Assembly: GCA_020852175.1 (NCBI GenBank)
Contig: JADZBH010000041.1
Location: 1 to 64,000 of the forward strand
Direction of reading: 5' to 3'
Length of the DNA stretch: 64,000 bases
From: Bryobacterales bacterium
GTDB taxonomy: Bacteria; Acidobacteriota; Terriglobia; Bryobacterales; Bryobacteraceae
Shown here piece by piece: positions 53,731 through 63,907 of this stretch (within the stretch, counting starts at the first letter, position 1; each line of letters opens with the position of its first letter). A program made the position numbers and the translations under genes. Below the pieces are notes generated by a model. That model did not search any database. It saw nothing but the letters and a program-made list of their open reading frames with translations, and was not told where the DNA came from.

Positions 53731-56688
53731 ATGCGTTCCGCTGGCGTTGTCCTGGGTATCTGCGCGCTTTCTCTCAATGCGGCCGAACGCCCCGTGGAAT
53801 TCAACCGCGACGTCCGCCCCATCCTCTCGGACAACTGCTTCACCTGCCACGGACCCGACGCCAAGACGAAGAACATTCCGCTTCGTCTCGACCAGGAAGC
53901 CGCGGCGAAGGCCGATTTGGGCGCCGGCCGCCACGCCATCGTCGAAGGCTCGCCCGAGCAGAGCGAAGTCATACGCCGCATCACCACGGAGAGCAAGGCC
54001 AAACGCATGCCTCCGGTGTATACGGGCCACTCCATCGCCACTCGCGAACTGGAGATTCTGAAGTCCTGGATCGCTTCGGGAGCCAAGTGGGAAAAGCACT
54101 GGTCCTTCACCCCTCCTCAATCGCCGGCCCTGCCGCGGGTGAGCACGCCCGCATGGGTCCGCAACCCCATCGACGCCTTTATCCTGGAACGCCTGGACCG
54201 GGAAGGGTTGAAACCTTCGCCGGAAGCCTCGCCGGAGACTCTGCTGCGGCGGGCCTCGCTCGATCTCACCGGTCTGCCGCCCACGCCCGCGGAGATCGAC
54301 GCCTTCCTTTCCGACCGTTCGCCCAAAGCCTACGAGCGCGCCGTGGACCGTCTGCTCGCCTCGCCCCGCTACGCCGAGCGCATGGCCTACCGCTGGCTCG
54401 ACTATGCCCGCTATTCCGACACCAACGGCTACCAGTTCGACGGCGAGCGTTCCATGTGGCGCTGGCGTGATTGGGTGATCGACGCCTTCGACCGCGACAT
54501 GCCGTACAACCAGTTCGCCATCGAGCAGATCGCCGGCGACATGTTGCCCAACGCGACCGCGGCACAAAGGACCGCCACCGGCTTCAACCGCAACCATCGC
54601 GGCAACTCCGAGTTCGGCATCATCGCCGAGGAGTACGCCGTCGAGTATGTCGTGGACCGCGTCGAAACCACGTCCGCCGTCTTTCTCGGCCTCACGCTCG
54701 GTTGCGCCCGCTGCCACAACCATAAGTACGACCCCATTACGCAGAAGGAGTTCTACCAGGTCTACGCCTACTTCAACAACGTGCCCGAGCATGGACGCGC
54801 CATGAAGTACGGCAATTCGCCGCCGGTGATCGCCGCTCCCACCGCCGCGCAGCAGGCCGAAGCCCGGGCGATCGACGCGAAGATCGCCGCGCTGCAATCG
54901 GCCATCGGCGCCCGCGCTGCCCATACGCGCGCCGGGATGGAGTCCTGGCGGCGCACGGTTGCCGGATCGCAAACCTCGTGGCCGCTGGCTTCCGGCCTGG
55001 AAGGCGATCTTTCGAAGATCCTCTATGACATCGATGACCGCTTCACGGTGTCGGCGCGCATCCAGTCCGCCGCCGTGCCGCACGGGGCGGTCTGGAGCCG
55101 CATGAGCAACTCACCGCGCGGCCGCGGCTTCGGCCTCTATGCGAAGCAGGGAAAACTGCACGTCCACATCACCAGCGACTACGATGACGACGGCATCCGC
55201 CTGAACTCGAAGACGGCGCTTGCGGCGGGGCGCTCCTACAACGTGCTGCTCACCTACAGCGGCTCGCGAATGGCCGAGGGCATTCATGTGTACGTCGATG
55301 GCGCCGAAGTGGAGATGGAGGCCGAACTCGATTCCCTCTACCGCCCGTTGGGCAATGCCGGCAAGGCATTCAAGGAGCCTTTCCGCGTCGGCGAGGGAGG
55401 CGGCCCGGAGAACAGGTTCAACGGCTCGGTCACCGGCGTCTCCGTCTACTCGCGCGTGCTCAACGGTGATGAGATCACGGCCCTGGCCTCGACTGGTCCC
55501 TCGCTGCTCTACTATCTCGATCACGCCGCCGCGCCGGAGGTGCGCGCCGAATGGGCATCGCTGTCCGCTCTCCGCCGGCAGAGGGAAGCGCTGGAGCGTT
55601 CGTTCCCCACCGTCATGGTGATGGCCGAACGCGGCGAACGACGTCCCACGCACATCCTGAACCGCGGCCAGTACGATAAGCCGGGAGAGGTGGTGGAACC
55701 GGGCGTCCCGGCGCAACTGCATCCGCTGCCCGCTGGAGCGCCGAACAACCGGCTCGGTTTCGCGCGATGGCTCGTGGACCCCGGCAATCCGCTCACCGCG
55801 CGTGTCGCCGTGAACCGCTTTTGGCAGATGATGTTCGGCGTGGGTCTCGTGAAGACCGTCGAGGATTTTGGCCTGCAAGGCGAATGGCCCTCCCACCCCG
55901 CCCTGCTGGACTGGCTGGCCACCGAGTTCGTCCGCTCGGGATGGGACACGAAGGCGCTGCTGAAGACGATGGTCACCAGCGCCGCCTACCGGCAAAGCTC
56001 AGCCGCCACGCACGAGCTGCTTCAGCGCGATCCCGAGAACCGGCTGCTGGCCCGCGGCGCACGGTTCCGGCTGCCCGCGGAAGCCGTTCGCGACGGGGCG
56101 CTGGCCATCTCCGGGCTGCTGGACGGCCGCACAGGCGGCCCCTCCGTGAAGCCCTACCAGCCCGACGGCCTGTGGAAGGAACTCACCATGCAGGACATGG
56201 ACTATGTGCAGTCGCATGGGCCTGACCTCTACCGGCGCTCGCTTTACACCTTCTGGAAACGCACGGTGGCCCCGCCCATGCTGGCCAATTTCGACGCCGC
56301 CAACCGCGAATCCTGCGTCGTCCGCGAAAGCCGCACGAACACGCCTCTTCAGGCATTGAACCTGATGAACGATGTTCAGTTCGTCGAGGCCGCGCGCCTG
56401 CTGGGCCAGCGGATGATGCGTGAGAGCGGCGCGACGCCTTCCGAACGCCTGCGTTACGGCTTCCGGCTGGCCACGGGCCGCCTGCCCAGCGCGAAGGAAG
56501 CGGAGGTGCTTTCGGGCAGCCTCAGCTATCATCTCGACTATTTCGCCGGCAACGCCACGCGCATCGACGAGTTCCTGGCGCAGGGCGAAACCAGGCCCGA
56601 CCCGGCTTTGGACCGGCGCGAACTCGCCGCCTATGGCGCCGTCGGCAGTCTGCTGCTGAATCTCGATGAAACGGTGACCCGCCCATGA
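53731..56688 (+). CDS. PSCyt1/DUF1549/LamG/DUF1553 exported cytochrome-like protein
   Basis: A 985 aa secreted protein. A signal peptide is followed by a planctomycete-type cytochrome c motif ([16 protein letters not shown], haem CxxCH near residue 35), then DUF1549 ([65 protein letters not shown] with another CxxCH), a concanavalin/LamG-like insert (about 420-600) and DUF1553 ([37 protein letters not shown]). Such proteins pair with DUF1501 partners, encoded here with an ATGA overlap. Substrate unknown; polysaccharide or sulphated-glycan use is often proposed. Confidence 0.9.
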   Translation: MRSAGVVLGICALSLNAAERPVEFNRDVRPILSDNCFTCHGPDAKTKNIPLRLDQEAAAKADLGAGRHAIVEGSPEQSEVIRRITTESKAKRMPPVYTGHSIATRELEILKSWIASGAKWEKHWSFTPPQSPALPRVSTPAWVRNPIDAFILERLDREGLKPSPEASPETLLRRASLDLTGLPPTPAEIDAFLSDRSPKAYERAVDRLLASPRYAERMAYRWLDYARYSDTNGYQFDGERSMWRWRDWVIDAFDRDMPYNQFAIEQIAGDMLPNATAAQRTATGFNRNHRGNSEFGIIAEEYAVEYVVDRVETTSAVFLGLTLGCARCHNHKYDPITQKEFYQVYAYFNNVPEHGRAMKYGNSPPVIAAPTAAQQAEARAIDAKIAALQSAIGARAAHTRAGMESWRRTVAGSQTSWPLASGLEGDLSKILYDIDDRFTVSARIQSAAVPHGAVWSRMSNSPRGRGFGLYAKQGKLHVHITSDYDDDGIRLNSKTALAAGRSYNVLLTYSGSRMAEGIHVYVDGAEVEMEAELDSLYRPLGNAGKAFKEPFRVGEGGGPENRFNGSVTGVSVYSRVLNGDEITALASTGPSLLYYLDHAAAPEVRAEWASLSALRRQREALERSFPTVMVMAERGERRPTHILNRGQYDKPGEVVEPGVPAQLHPLPAGAPNNRLGFARWLVDPGNPLTARVAVNRFWQMMFGVGLVKTVEDFGLQGEWPSHPALLDWLATEFVRSGWDTKALLKTMVTSAAYRQSSAATHELLQRDPENRLLARGARFRLPAEAVRDGALAISGLLDGRTGGPSVKPYQPDGLWKELTMQDMDYVQSHGPDLYRRSLYTFWKRTVAPPMLANFDAANRESCVVRESRTNTPLQALNLMNDVQFVEAARLLGQRMMRESGATPSERLRYGFRLATGRLPSAKEAEVLSGSLSYHLDYFAGNATRIDEFLAQGETRPDPALDRRELAAYGAVGSLLLNLDETVTRP

Positions 56689-58121
56689 ACCCGCTTGACC
56701 AGGCCCGCCTTTCCATCACGCGCCGCCACTTTTTCGCGCGGACGGCCACCGGCCTCGGCGCGGCCGCTCTTGGGTCGTTGTTCGCCGCGGACGGTCCCAA
56801 ATCCGCGGGCGCCTTGCCCGGCCTGCCGCACTTCGCGCCCAAGGCCAAACGCGTCATCTACCTGTTCCAGCACGGCGCGCCGTCGCAGCTTGACCTGTTC
56901 GACCACAAGCCTGCCTTGGCAGGGGCGCGCGGCAAGGACCTGCCCGCCACCATCCGCATGGGCCAGCGCCTCACCGGCATGACGGCCTACCAGGCGAGCT
57001 TCCCCGTGGCTCCCTCCATCTTCCAGTTCGCCCAACATGGCCAGAGCGGCTCCTGGTTCAGTGAACTGATTCCGCACACGGCGCGCGTGGCCGACGATCT
57101 GTGCATCATCAAGACCCTTCACACCGAGGCGATCAACCACGACCCCGCCGTGACGTTCTTCCAGACCGGCTTCCAGCTTGCCGGACGCCCCTCGATGGGC
57201 GCCTGGGCCAGCTACGGTCTGGGCAGCGAAAACCAGGACCTGCCCGCCTTTGTCGTGATGGTGTCGCAAGGCACGGGCAACGCGCAGGCGCTTGCCGACC
57301 GCGCCTGGGGCAGCGGCTTTCTTCCCAGCAAGTATCAGGGCGTGAAGTTTCGCGCCGGCGGCGATCCCGTGCTGTATCTTTCCAACCCGCCTGGCTACGA
57401 GAGCCCGGCGCGGCGCCGTTATCTGGACGATCTCGCCTCTCTGAACGAGATGAGCCAGCGCGAGTTGCACGACCCGGAAATCGCCACGCGCATCGCGCAA
57501 TACGAGATGGCTTTCCGCATGCAAACCTCGGTGCCCGAACTCACCGATCTGACCAAGGAGCCCGAGGCCACCTTCGAGATGTACGGACCCGACTCGCGCA
57601 AGCCGGGCAGCTACGCCGCCAACTGCATCCTGGCCCGCCGCATGGCCGAGCGCGGCGTCCGCTTCATCCAACTGTTCCATCGCGGATGGGATCAGCACGG
57701 CAACTTGCCCCGCGAAATCCGCCAGCAGTGCCAGCAGACAGACCAGCCATCGGCCGCTCTGGTGCGGGACCTGAAGCAGCGCGGTCTGCTCGATGACACG
57801 CTCGTCGTGTGGGGAGGCGAGTTTGGGCGCACCGTCTATTCACAGGGCACGCTGACGGAAACCAATTACGGCCGCGACCATCATCCGCGCTGCTTCACCA
57901 TGTGGCTGGCGGGCGGCGGCATCAAGCCGGGCATCAGCTATGGGGAGACCGACGACTTCAGCTACAACATCGCCGAGAATCCCATGGAGATTTACGATCT
58001 TCATGCCACGATGATGCACCTGCTGGGCGTCGATCACACCAGACTCACTTACAAGTTTCAAGGACGCCACTACCGGCTCACCGACGTGCATGGCCGCGTC
58101 GTGCGCGACATCGTCAGCTAG
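56685..58121 (+). CDS. DUF1501 sulfatase-like protein with Tat signal
   Basis: A 478 aa exported protein. The twin-arginine signal [25 protein letters not shown] targets it for folded export. The core has the alkaline-phosphatase-like fold segments of DUF1501: [54 protein letters not shown] and [20 protein letters not shown]. It overlaps the PSD1 gene by 4 nt and presumably works with it outside the cytoplasm. The tail overlaps the convergent methyltransferase by 4 nt. Confidence 0.9.
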   Translation: MNPLDQARLSITRRHFFARTATGLGAAALGSLFAADGPKSAGALPGLPHFAPKAKRVIYLFQHGAPSQLDLFDHKPALAGARGKDLPATIRMGQRLTGMTAYQASFPVAPSIFQFAQHGQSGSWFSELIPHTARVADDLCIIKTLHTEAINHDPAVTFFQTGFQLAGRPSMGAWASYGLGSENQDLPAFVVMVSQGTGNAQALADRAWGSGFLPSKYQGVKFRAGGDPVLYLSNPPGYESPARRRYLDDLASLNEMSQRELHDPEIATRIAQYEMAFRMQTSVPELTDLTKEPEATFEMYGPDSRKPGSYAANCILARRMAERGVRFIQLFHRGWDQHGNLPREIRQQCQQTDQPSAALVRDLKQRGLLDDTLVVWGGEFGRTVYSQGTLTETNYGRDHHPRCFTMWLAGGGIKPGISYGETDDFSYNIAENPMEIYDLHATMMHLLGVDHTRLTYKFQGRHYRLTDVHGRVVRDIVS

Positions 58122-58819
58122 CCCTCGGGCTCCCTTTCCTTCCGCGCCCGGCAGACAAAGCCCAACGTGAAGCCGCGGCGGGTGTCGAAGACATCCAGCA
58201 ACGGCAGCACAAGCACCCAACCGGCCAGCCCCGCCAGCGCCAGGGCGTTCAGAGGGAACGGCAACATGCGCGGGGCATGCGCCAACCTGCGCGCGAGCAG
58301 ACGGAAAAATCCGCCCACCGGTTCGATTTCAATTCCGCCGAAGCCGGCCTGCTCCAGCAGCAGCCGCAAGCCATAGCGCGTGAAGCGCCAGTAGTCGTGC
58401 GGCTGTTGGTGCTCCTCCCACTCGTGGGGAGCCACTAGCAGCAGCGTGCCGCCCAAACGCAAGGTACGGCTCAACTCGCACACGACGCGCGCCGGGTTCT
58501 TCACATGCTCCAGCGTCACCACGTTCAGGCACGCATCGAAGCGGCCTGAGGAGAACGGCAGGCGCTCGAGGTCGCCCAAGCAGTCCAGTTCCGCGTAGTT
58601 CCACGCCGCATCGCCAATGCCCAGGTCGATGGCCGTGTAGCGGTGCGAGGAAAAGTGCCGGGCGTATTGCCCTTCGCCGGCTCCGGCGTCCAGCACGCGC
58701 GCTCCGGCGGGCAGACCGGAGGCAAGGCGCGCCACCTCGTCCTCGATCACCGATTCGAAGTGGAGAATCCACCGGCGCAGTGGCGCGGGCAGGTAACGCG
58801 CGGGCGAGCCGTTTTTCAT
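58118..58819 (-). CDS. SAM-dependent methyltransferase, class I
   Basis: A 233 aa methyltransferase. Motif I is [15 protein letters not shown], the acidic residue follows in [10 protein letters not shown], and [16 protein letters not shown] is motif IV. A hydrophobic stretch near the C-terminus ([21 protein letters not shown]) suggests membrane association. It lies 7 bp downstream of another methyltransferase and a GT2 gene, so a role in surface glycan or lipid modification is likely. Substrate unknown. Confidence 0.85.
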   Translation of the reverse strand: MKNGSPARYLPAPLRRWILHFESVIEDEVARLASGLPAGARVLDAGAGEGQYARHFSSHRYTAIDLGIGDAAWNYAELDCLGDLERLPFSSGRFDACLNVVTLEHVKNPARVVCELSRTLRLGGTLLLVAPHEWEEHQQPHDYWRFTRYGLRLLLEQAGFGGIEIEPVGGFFRLLARRLAHAPRMLPFPLNALALAGLAGWVLVLPLLDVFDTRRGFTLGFVCRARKEREPEG

Positions 58820-58826
58820 CGCTGCC

Positions 58827-59777
58827 TCACGCCTTCTTGCGCGAATCGATCATCACGGTCGAGCCGGCGTGGCAGGCGGCCTCAAGCAGCGTGAACGGCA
58901 CGCTGGCCGCCACCAGCCCCAGATAGGCAAGGTCCTTGGCCATGCGCGTTCCCGGCGTCTCGGCCATGGCGCGTATGCGCCGCGCCATGGGGTCCAGCGA
59001 TGGCGCCAGGCTCGATGCCAGACCGGCCGGGTTGTCCCGCAGGGAAAAATATTTCGTCCGCTCCACGTGGAAGCCGCAACGGTCCAGCAGGATCTCCAGG
59101 TCGTGCGCGCGATAGTTGATCAGGTGCCGGGGGATGTCCACGCCGTTCCAATTTTCGCCCAGCAACAGAAACTGCCAGCAGGCCGCGTTCGGCACTTGCA
59201 CCACGAGACGCCCGCCCGGCCGCAACAGTTGATGCGCCGCCTCCAGGTAGCCCACCGGGTCGAACAGATGCTCGATCACATGGAACATGGTCACCGCGGC
59301 GAAGCTCTCCGGGGCGAAGGGCGCCTGCGTCAGGTTTCCGCACACGGCCGGCACATGATTTTGATTCCACGCCGCGCCCGCCGCTCCCAGAGCGAAGTCC
59401 AAACCCACCACGGGATGCCCCTTTTCGTTCAGCATTCGCAGGAACAGCCCGCCGCCGCAGCCCACATCCAGCACCGGGCCTTCCACGGCCGACTCCCGCA
59501 GCGCCCGCGCCACGAAGTTCACATGGTCGCGCAGCACGAAGCGCCGGTAGGTCTCCTCCAGGCGCGACACCGTATCCTGTTCGGGCACGAACCAGTAGTC
59601 GCCGGGATAGTACCGCCGCAGATCGGAAGGCGAAGGCCATGGGTGCAGGCGGATCAGCAAGCATGCCTGGCACTCCACCACCTGAAACACGCTGTCCGTG
59701 GTACCGTACAGCCGGTCGGAGCCTTCCAAAAGAATCAGCGCCTGCTCGTGACCGCATGCCGGGCAAGTGTCGCGCAC
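58827..59777 (-). CDS. SAM-dependent methyltransferase with N-terminal zinc-finger-like segment
   Basis: A 316 aa methyltransferase from the proposed GTG at 59777. CPACGH and CQACLLIRLHPWP form a CxxC pair typical of methyltransferases in polysaccharide clusters. Then come VLDVGCGGGLFLRML (motif I), FAAVTMFHVIEHLFDP and GGRLVVQVPN. The ORF track extends 105 codons upstream through the glycosyltransferase gene; that part looks non-coding. The chosen start lies 36 nt downstream of the GT2 stop. It probably methylates a sugar or lipid carrier. Confidence 0.82.
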   Translation of the reverse strand: MRDTCPACGHEQALILLEGSDRLYGTTDSVFQVVECQACLLIRLHPWPSPSDLRRYYPGDYWFVPEQDTVSRLEETYRRFVLRDHVNFVARALRESAVEGPVLDVGCGGGLFLRMLNEKGHPVVGLDFALGAAGAAWNQNHVPAVCGNLTQAPFAPESFAAVTMFHVIEHLFDPVGYLEAAHQLLRPGGRLVVQVPNAACWQFLLLGENWNGVDIPRHLINYRAHDLEILLDRCGFHVERTKYFSLRDNPAGLASSLAPSLDPMARRIRAMAETPGTRMAKDLAYLGLVAASVPFTLLEAACHAGSTVMIDSRKKA

Positions 59778-59812
59778 CGTATCGGCGGAGGCCGCCTGAG
59801 GCGGAGACGCCG

Positions 59813-60889
59813 CTAATTCGACTGTTCGCTCAGCTCCCGCAGGGTGATCCGGTACCGCCACAGCAACCGGATAATCTCGCCGCTGGACAGCTTCCGGAGC
59901 GGGGTCAACTTCCGGCGCTTGGCGAACATCCGGGGCAGCATCCACAGAGCCTGCCAGTCGGCTTTGGCCATCGTCCACAACACTCGCAGTTTCGCGCCGG
60001 GTCCAGGAAACCGGTTGACTTCCCCCTTGTTGCGCAGCGCCGCCAGAGCCCCGGCGGCGAGCCTTGCGAGATAAAACACGCCGTTTAGCCACACCAGCCT
60101 CCAGGGAAACAGTTTCGCCACCAGCAAGACACGATTTCGTTCAATCAATTCCAGACGGCGCAGATTGGCCAGCCCCAGTGTGGCGCCCCGGTGGTGCCGC
60201 ACGACGGCCGCAGGGACATAAACACAGCCACAACCGGCTATTCTAGCGCGCAACCCCAGTTCGGCGTCGTCGGCGTAGGCGAAGAAGTCCTCGTCAAAGC
60301 CGCCGATCTCCTCGATCATTCGCCGCCGGTACAGGCACGCGCAGCCGTCCGGCCACAACGCCTCTCCCGGTTCATCATACTGTCCGAGGTCCAACTCGCC
60401 CGTGCCTCTCCCCCGGTTCTGCCCGTCCAGATAAATTAAATGTCCTACCTTGTCGATCCGTTCCGGGGTTTCCCAGACGAGAATTTTCGACGCCGCCATG
60501 CCCGCGCCGGGCTCGGCTTCGAGCGCCGCGCACAGGGCCGCCAGCCAGCCCGGTTCGGCCTCGGCGTCGTTGTTCAGCAGAGCGATGTAGGGCGAGGCGG
60601 CCGCCTCCATCCCCTGATTGTTGGCCTCGCAGAAGCCCAGGTTCCGCTGGTTCCGAATGACGCGCAGACGGAATGCCGGCGAGCCGCCAAACTCCCGGTC
60701 GGCCATTTCGACGCTGCCGTCGGTACTGCCGTTGTCCACGAGTACTACGTCAAAACGTTCCGATACCCCCATTTGCGCCGCGAGGGACTGAAGACAGGCT
60801 CGCAATAAATTGCAGCGATTCCAATTGACGACGACCACCGTGACGAAAGGGGCGGGCAGGGGAGGGGGAATCTGGCGCTCCGGCGGCAC
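59813..60889 (-). CDS. Glycosyltransferase family 2
   Basis: A 358 aa GT-A enzyme. It starts near VTVVVVNWNRCNLLRACLQSL, with VDNGSTDGS, RNLGFCEANNQGMEAA, the DxD-type LLNNDAEAEPGWL and FFAYADDAELGLRARIAG. It resembles rhamnosyl/WcaA-like transferases of cell-surface polysaccharides. The GTG at 60889 is the best start; the longer ORF runs through the divergent RodZ-like gene. A C-terminal hydrophobic part (LVWLNGVFYLARLAAGALAAL) suggests peripheral membrane binding. Operon with the two methyltransferases. Confidence 0.88.
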   Translation of the reverse strand: MPPERQIPPPLPAPFVTVVVVNWNRCNLLRACLQSLAAQMGVSERFDVVLVDNGSTDGSVEMADREFGGSPAFRLRVIRNQRNLGFCEANNQGMEAAASPYIALLNNDAEAEPGWLAALCAALEAEPGAGMAASKILVWETPERIDKVGHLIYLDGQNRGRGTGELDLGQYDEPGEALWPDGCACLYRRRMIEEIGGFDEDFFAYADDAELGLRARIAGCGCVYVPAAVVRHHRGATLGLANLRRLELIERNRVLLVAKLFPWRLVWLNGVFYLARLAAGALAALRNKGEVNRFPGPGAKLRVLWTMAKADWQALWMLPRMFAKRRKLTPLRKLSSGEIIRLLWRYRITLRELSEQSN

Positions 60890-60913
60890 TCGCCTCGCAT
60901 TATACCGTTGCGG

Positions 60914-60919
60914 TACAAT
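60914..60919 (+). promoter_or_regulatory. Candidate -10 box of the RodZ-like gene
   Basis: TACAAT lies 9 nt before the ATG at 60929; the predicted leader is about 3 nt. Confidence 0.35.
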
Positions 60920-60928
60920 CAGGTGGCT

Positions 60929-61810
60929 ATGTTCGGAATCGGCGAGCAACTCCGACAGGCGCGGCTGGCCAGGGGGGTTGATCTCCAGGAGATCGCCCGC
61001 GAGACGCGCATCAGTTCCCGGTACTTGGAAGCCCTGGAGCAAGAGGAGTTTTCCGTGCTGCCCGGGGTCCTGTTCGCGCGCAACTTCGCGCGCCAGTACG
61101 CGGCCCACGTCGGCCTGGATCCTTCCGCGATCGAGAAAAACCTGGAACAGGCGTTCCCAAAGGAACCCGATCCGGTGCTGGAACAGATCGCCACGCAGCG
61201 CGGCCCCATACATTTGCAGCCGCTGCGAGACTCCTTTTTATTCGACAGCTCTACCTGGCGCCGCGCGCGCTGGTCGGCCGTGGCGCTGGTTGCCGTCGTG
61301 GGCGCCTGCTCGGCCGTCTATATGGGTTGGCAGGAAATGACCGGCATCTTCGCCGAGGCCCGCACGGCCGCCCGTGTGCAGCAGGCGGCTCCGGCGGCGC
61401 CAGTCGCGGCGCCCTCGGAGACTCCGCCCGCGAACCAGTCCGTGACCGTGGCCAACGCCTCGTCCGGCGAAGAGGCCCCCGCCGATGGGGGGATTACGAT
61501 TTCGGCTGACGGCATGGCCGTTCAGGTGGTGGCCAGCGAACCTACCTGGGTCTCCATGTCGGCCAACGGCAAGCAGATTTTTTCGGGCATTCTCGAACCC
61601 AACCAGCGCAAGCTGGTGTCTGGGGTCGCGCGCGCCAAACTCGTCGTGGGCAACGCAGGCGGCATCGAGATCCTCACCAACGGCAAGTCGATCGGCCCCA
61701 TCGGTCCATCCGGCCAGGTGCGCGTGGTGATTCTCTCTCCCGATGGGCCGCAGATTCTGCGAAAGGTGAAGACGGCCGAGTCCGATTCCAACACGGCGTC
61801 CACGGACTGA
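60929..61810 (+). CDS. RodZ-like helix-turn-helix membrane protein
   Basis: A 293 aa protein. An N-terminal Xre-type HTH (GEQLRQARLARGVDLQEIARETRISSRYLEALEQEEFSVLPG) is followed by one membrane helix (SAVALVAVVGACSAVYMGW, about 113-132), an Ala/Pro-rich linker and a DUF4115-like beta domain (VQVVASEPTWVSMSANGKQIFSGIL, VVGNAGGIEILTNGKSIGPIG). This is the RodZ layout, a partner of MreB in rod shape. No mre gene is nearby. The AGGTGG before the ATG may be a weak ribosome site. Confidence 0.85.
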   Translation: MFGIGEQLRQARLARGVDLQEIARETRISSRYLEALEQEEFSVLPGVLFARNFARQYAAHVGLDPSAIEKNLEQAFPKEPDPVLEQIATQRGPIHLQPLRDSFLFDSSTWRRARWSAVALVAVVGACSAVYMGWQEMTGIFAEARTAARVQQAAPAAPVAAPSETPPANQSVTVANASSGEEAPADGGITISADGMAVQVVASEPTWVSMSANGKQIFSGILEPNQRKLVSGVARAKLVVGNAGGIEILTNGKSIGPIGPSGQVRVVILSPDGPQILRKVKTAESDSNTASTD

Positions 61811-61831
61811 CGCGAGCGCCTTCGTGCCGCG

Positions 61832-62521
61832 CTAGTTCGCCGCCCGCTTCATGGATGCCTGTTTTTCCAAGGCCCGCCGCGCGTTTTCCTTCATCGCCAG
61901 CATCTCAGCCCGTTGCTGCTTCCGTTCCATGCGCAGAAGATCGCGCCGGCTCCGCGACTTCACTTCCTGGTCCACCATCCGCCAGAATTTCAGGAAGTAC
62001 ATCACCGCCGACACCACCGAGAAGAACACCACCACCCACATTCCGCCCATCGCGTAAGGCTGGATAGCCGGGTTGCGGATGCCGAGCATCACGAGCGAAA
62101 TCGAGATCACCTGCGCCACCATCTTCGTCTTGCCCAGGTCGCTCGCCTTGATCGTGTAGCCCGCCGAGGCGGCGATGGATCGCAAGCCGGTGACGGCGAA
62201 TTCGCGGCCGATGATGAGAATCGCCATCCACCCGGCCAGCGCTCTCACCTGTACCAGTGAGATGAGCGCCGCCGACACAAGCAGTTTGTCGGCGATCGGA
62301 TCCAACAACGTTCCTACCGTCGTCACCTGCTTCCAGCGCCGCGCCAGGTAGCCGTCCAGCAGGTCAGTGGCCGCCGCGAACAGGAAGATGGCCAGAGCCA
62401 CGAACTCGTTGTGGATGATCCTCTCTCCGATACCGATGCCCCAGCTATCCTGCACCAGCGCGGCCACCAGAAGCGGCACGAAGAAGATGCGCATGAGCGT
62501 AAGCAGATTCGGAAGGTTCAT
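61832..62521 (-). CDS. pgsA: CDP-diacylglycerol-glycerol-3-phosphate 3-phosphatidyltransferase
   Basis: A 229 aa membrane enzyme making phosphatidylglycerol phosphate. The CDP-alcohol phosphotransferase signature is complete in DLLDGYLARRW and GTLLDPIADKLL. About five hydrophobic helices are seen, and MNLPNLLTLMRIFFVPLLVA is the family N-terminus, which fixes the start at 62521 with AAAGGGA upstream. A basic C-terminal tail (RSRRDLLRMERKQQRAEM) is longer than in E. coli. It lies 11 bp after hflX on the same strand. Confidence 0.94.
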   Translation of the reverse strand: MNLPNLLTLMRIFFVPLLVAALVQDSWGIGIGERIIHNEFVALAIFLFAAATDLLDGYLARRWKQVTTVGTLLDPIADKLLVSAALISLVQVRALAGWMAILIIGREFAVTGLRSIAASAGYTIKASDLGKTKMVAQVISISLVMLGIRNPAIQPYAMGGMWVVVFFSVVSAVMYFLKFWRMVDQEVKSRSRRDLLRMERKQQRAEMLAMKENARRALEKQASMKRAAN

Positions 62522-62532
62522 TCCCTTTTCAA

Positions 62533-63807
62533 CTATATCAGCGGCGTTGCCGGAAGGGTCCCTCGTTTCGCATACTGCTGTAACCGCCGCTGGATGGACT
62601 GTGGCAGGTCGGCGCGCACCCACACGCCGCTTTCGTCATACCGGATCTCCCGGGGCCGGCCGTACTCGTGGATCATGTGCAGCGCCGCGCCTTCGCCCGC
62701 CGGCAGGTGCAGGCGCATCTCGGATACAGGGTCCAGGTCGAGCATGCCGTCCATCAGCGCGGCGATCCGCTCCAGACCCTCGCCCGTCCGTGCCGATGCG
62801 GGCGTCATCTGGTGCAGATCCAGCGCCGGACCGCCTCCGCCCCGCTGCGCCGCCAGCCGCCGCCCCAGCGCCTCGGCCATGGCTGTTGCTTCCTGGGGTG
62901 GAAGCAGGTCCGTCTTGTTCAGTACAACCAGTTGCGGCGTGGAAGCCGCGCCAATCTCGGCCAACACCTCCAGCACATGCGAGAAATGCGTTTCGGCGTA
63001 GGGTGAGGCCGCGTCCACGACATGCAGCAGCAACGCCGCTTCGGACACCTCTTCCAGCGTGGCGCGAAACGCCTTCACCAGCGTCGTGGGCAGGTTGCGG
63101 ATGAACCCCACCGTGTCGCTCAACAGGGCGCGCCGCCGCGACGGGAGGGCCATCTGCCGCACCGTCGGATCGAGCGTGGCGAACATCTTCGCGTCGGCCA
63201 GCACGCCCGCTCCCGTCAGCCGGTTGAACAATGACGACTTCCCGGCATTGGTGTAGCCAACCAGCGCCACAGTCGCCAGCGGCACGCTCTCGCGCTTTTT
63301 CCGCTGGATGGTCCGCGTCGAACGCACCGTCCGCAACTGACGCTCGATTTTGCTGATGCGCGTCCAGATGCGCCGCCGGTCGGTCTCCAGCTTGGTTTCG
63401 CCGGGGCCGCGCGTGCCAATGCCGCCTCCCAGCCGCGACATGGCCGCCCCGCGTCCGGTCAGCCGCGGCAGCAGATAGTTCAACTGTGCCAGTTCCACCT
63501 GCAACTGCCCCTCGCGCGTGCGTGCGCGGCGGGCGAAGATGTCCAGGATCAGTTGCGTGCGATCCAGCACCTTGCACTGCAATTCGCGCTCCAGGTTGCG
63601 GATTTGCGGGCCGGTCAGGTCGCGATCGAAGAGAATGAGGCTGGCCTCGGAGGCTGCCGCCAGTTCAGCGAGTTCGGCCACTTTGCCCGCGCCGATCAGC
63701 GTGGCCGGATCGGGCGCGGGACGGGTTTGCAGAATCCGGTCCAACACCTCGGCCCCGGCGCTTTCGGCGAGTACGGCCAATTCTTCCAGGGATTCGGCCG
63801 CGGTCAC
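62533..63807 (-). CDS. hflX: GTPase HflX
   Basis: Ribosome-associated GTPase that splits or rescues stalled 70S ribosomes. At least 424 aa: HflX N-domain (LIGAGKVAELAELAAA, VLDRTQLILDIFARRARTREGQLQVELAQLNYLLPRL, GGGIGTRGPGETKLETDRR), then the G domain (GYTNAGKSSLFNRLTG, DTVGFIRNLPTTLV, NKTDLL). The GTG at 63807 is the first standard start, yet in-frame codons before it read ERALLVGLDT, a usual HflX N-terminal segment, with no ATG/GTG/TTG. The true start may be a CTG at 63906. Confidence 0.93.
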   Translation of the reverse strand: MTAAESLEELAVLAESAGAEVLDRILQTRPAPDPATLIGAGKVAELAELAAASEASLILFDRDLTGPQIRNLERELQCKVLDRTQLILDIFARRARTREGQLQVELAQLNYLLPRLTGRGAAMSRLGGGIGTRGPGETKLETDRRRIWTRISKIERQLRTVRSTRTIQRKKRESVPLATVALVGYTNAGKSSLFNRLTGAGVLADAKMFATLDPTVRQMALPSRRRALLSDTVGFIRNLPTTLVKAFRATLEEVSEAALLLHVVDAASPYAETHFSHVLEVLAEIGAASTPQLVVLNKTDLLPPQEATAMAEALGRRLAAQRGGGGPALDLHQMTPASARTGEGLERIAALMDGMLDLDPVSEMRLHLPAGEGAALHMIHEYGRPREIRYDESGVWVRADLPQSIQRRLQQYAKRGTLPATPLI

Positions 63808-63907
63808 CGGTTCGTGGTGGGGGGCGGAGGTTTTGGACGCTGTGCGCGACGGCGTGTCCAGTCCGACGAGCAGGGCGCGCTCGCGCCCGATCGCAGTGGT
63901 ATCCAGA

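Noticed and set aside
52179-54110. 643-aa reverse-strand ORF spanning the CoA-transferase and PSD1 genes
   Set aside because: It crosses two real genes and the gap between them, with no signature of its own.
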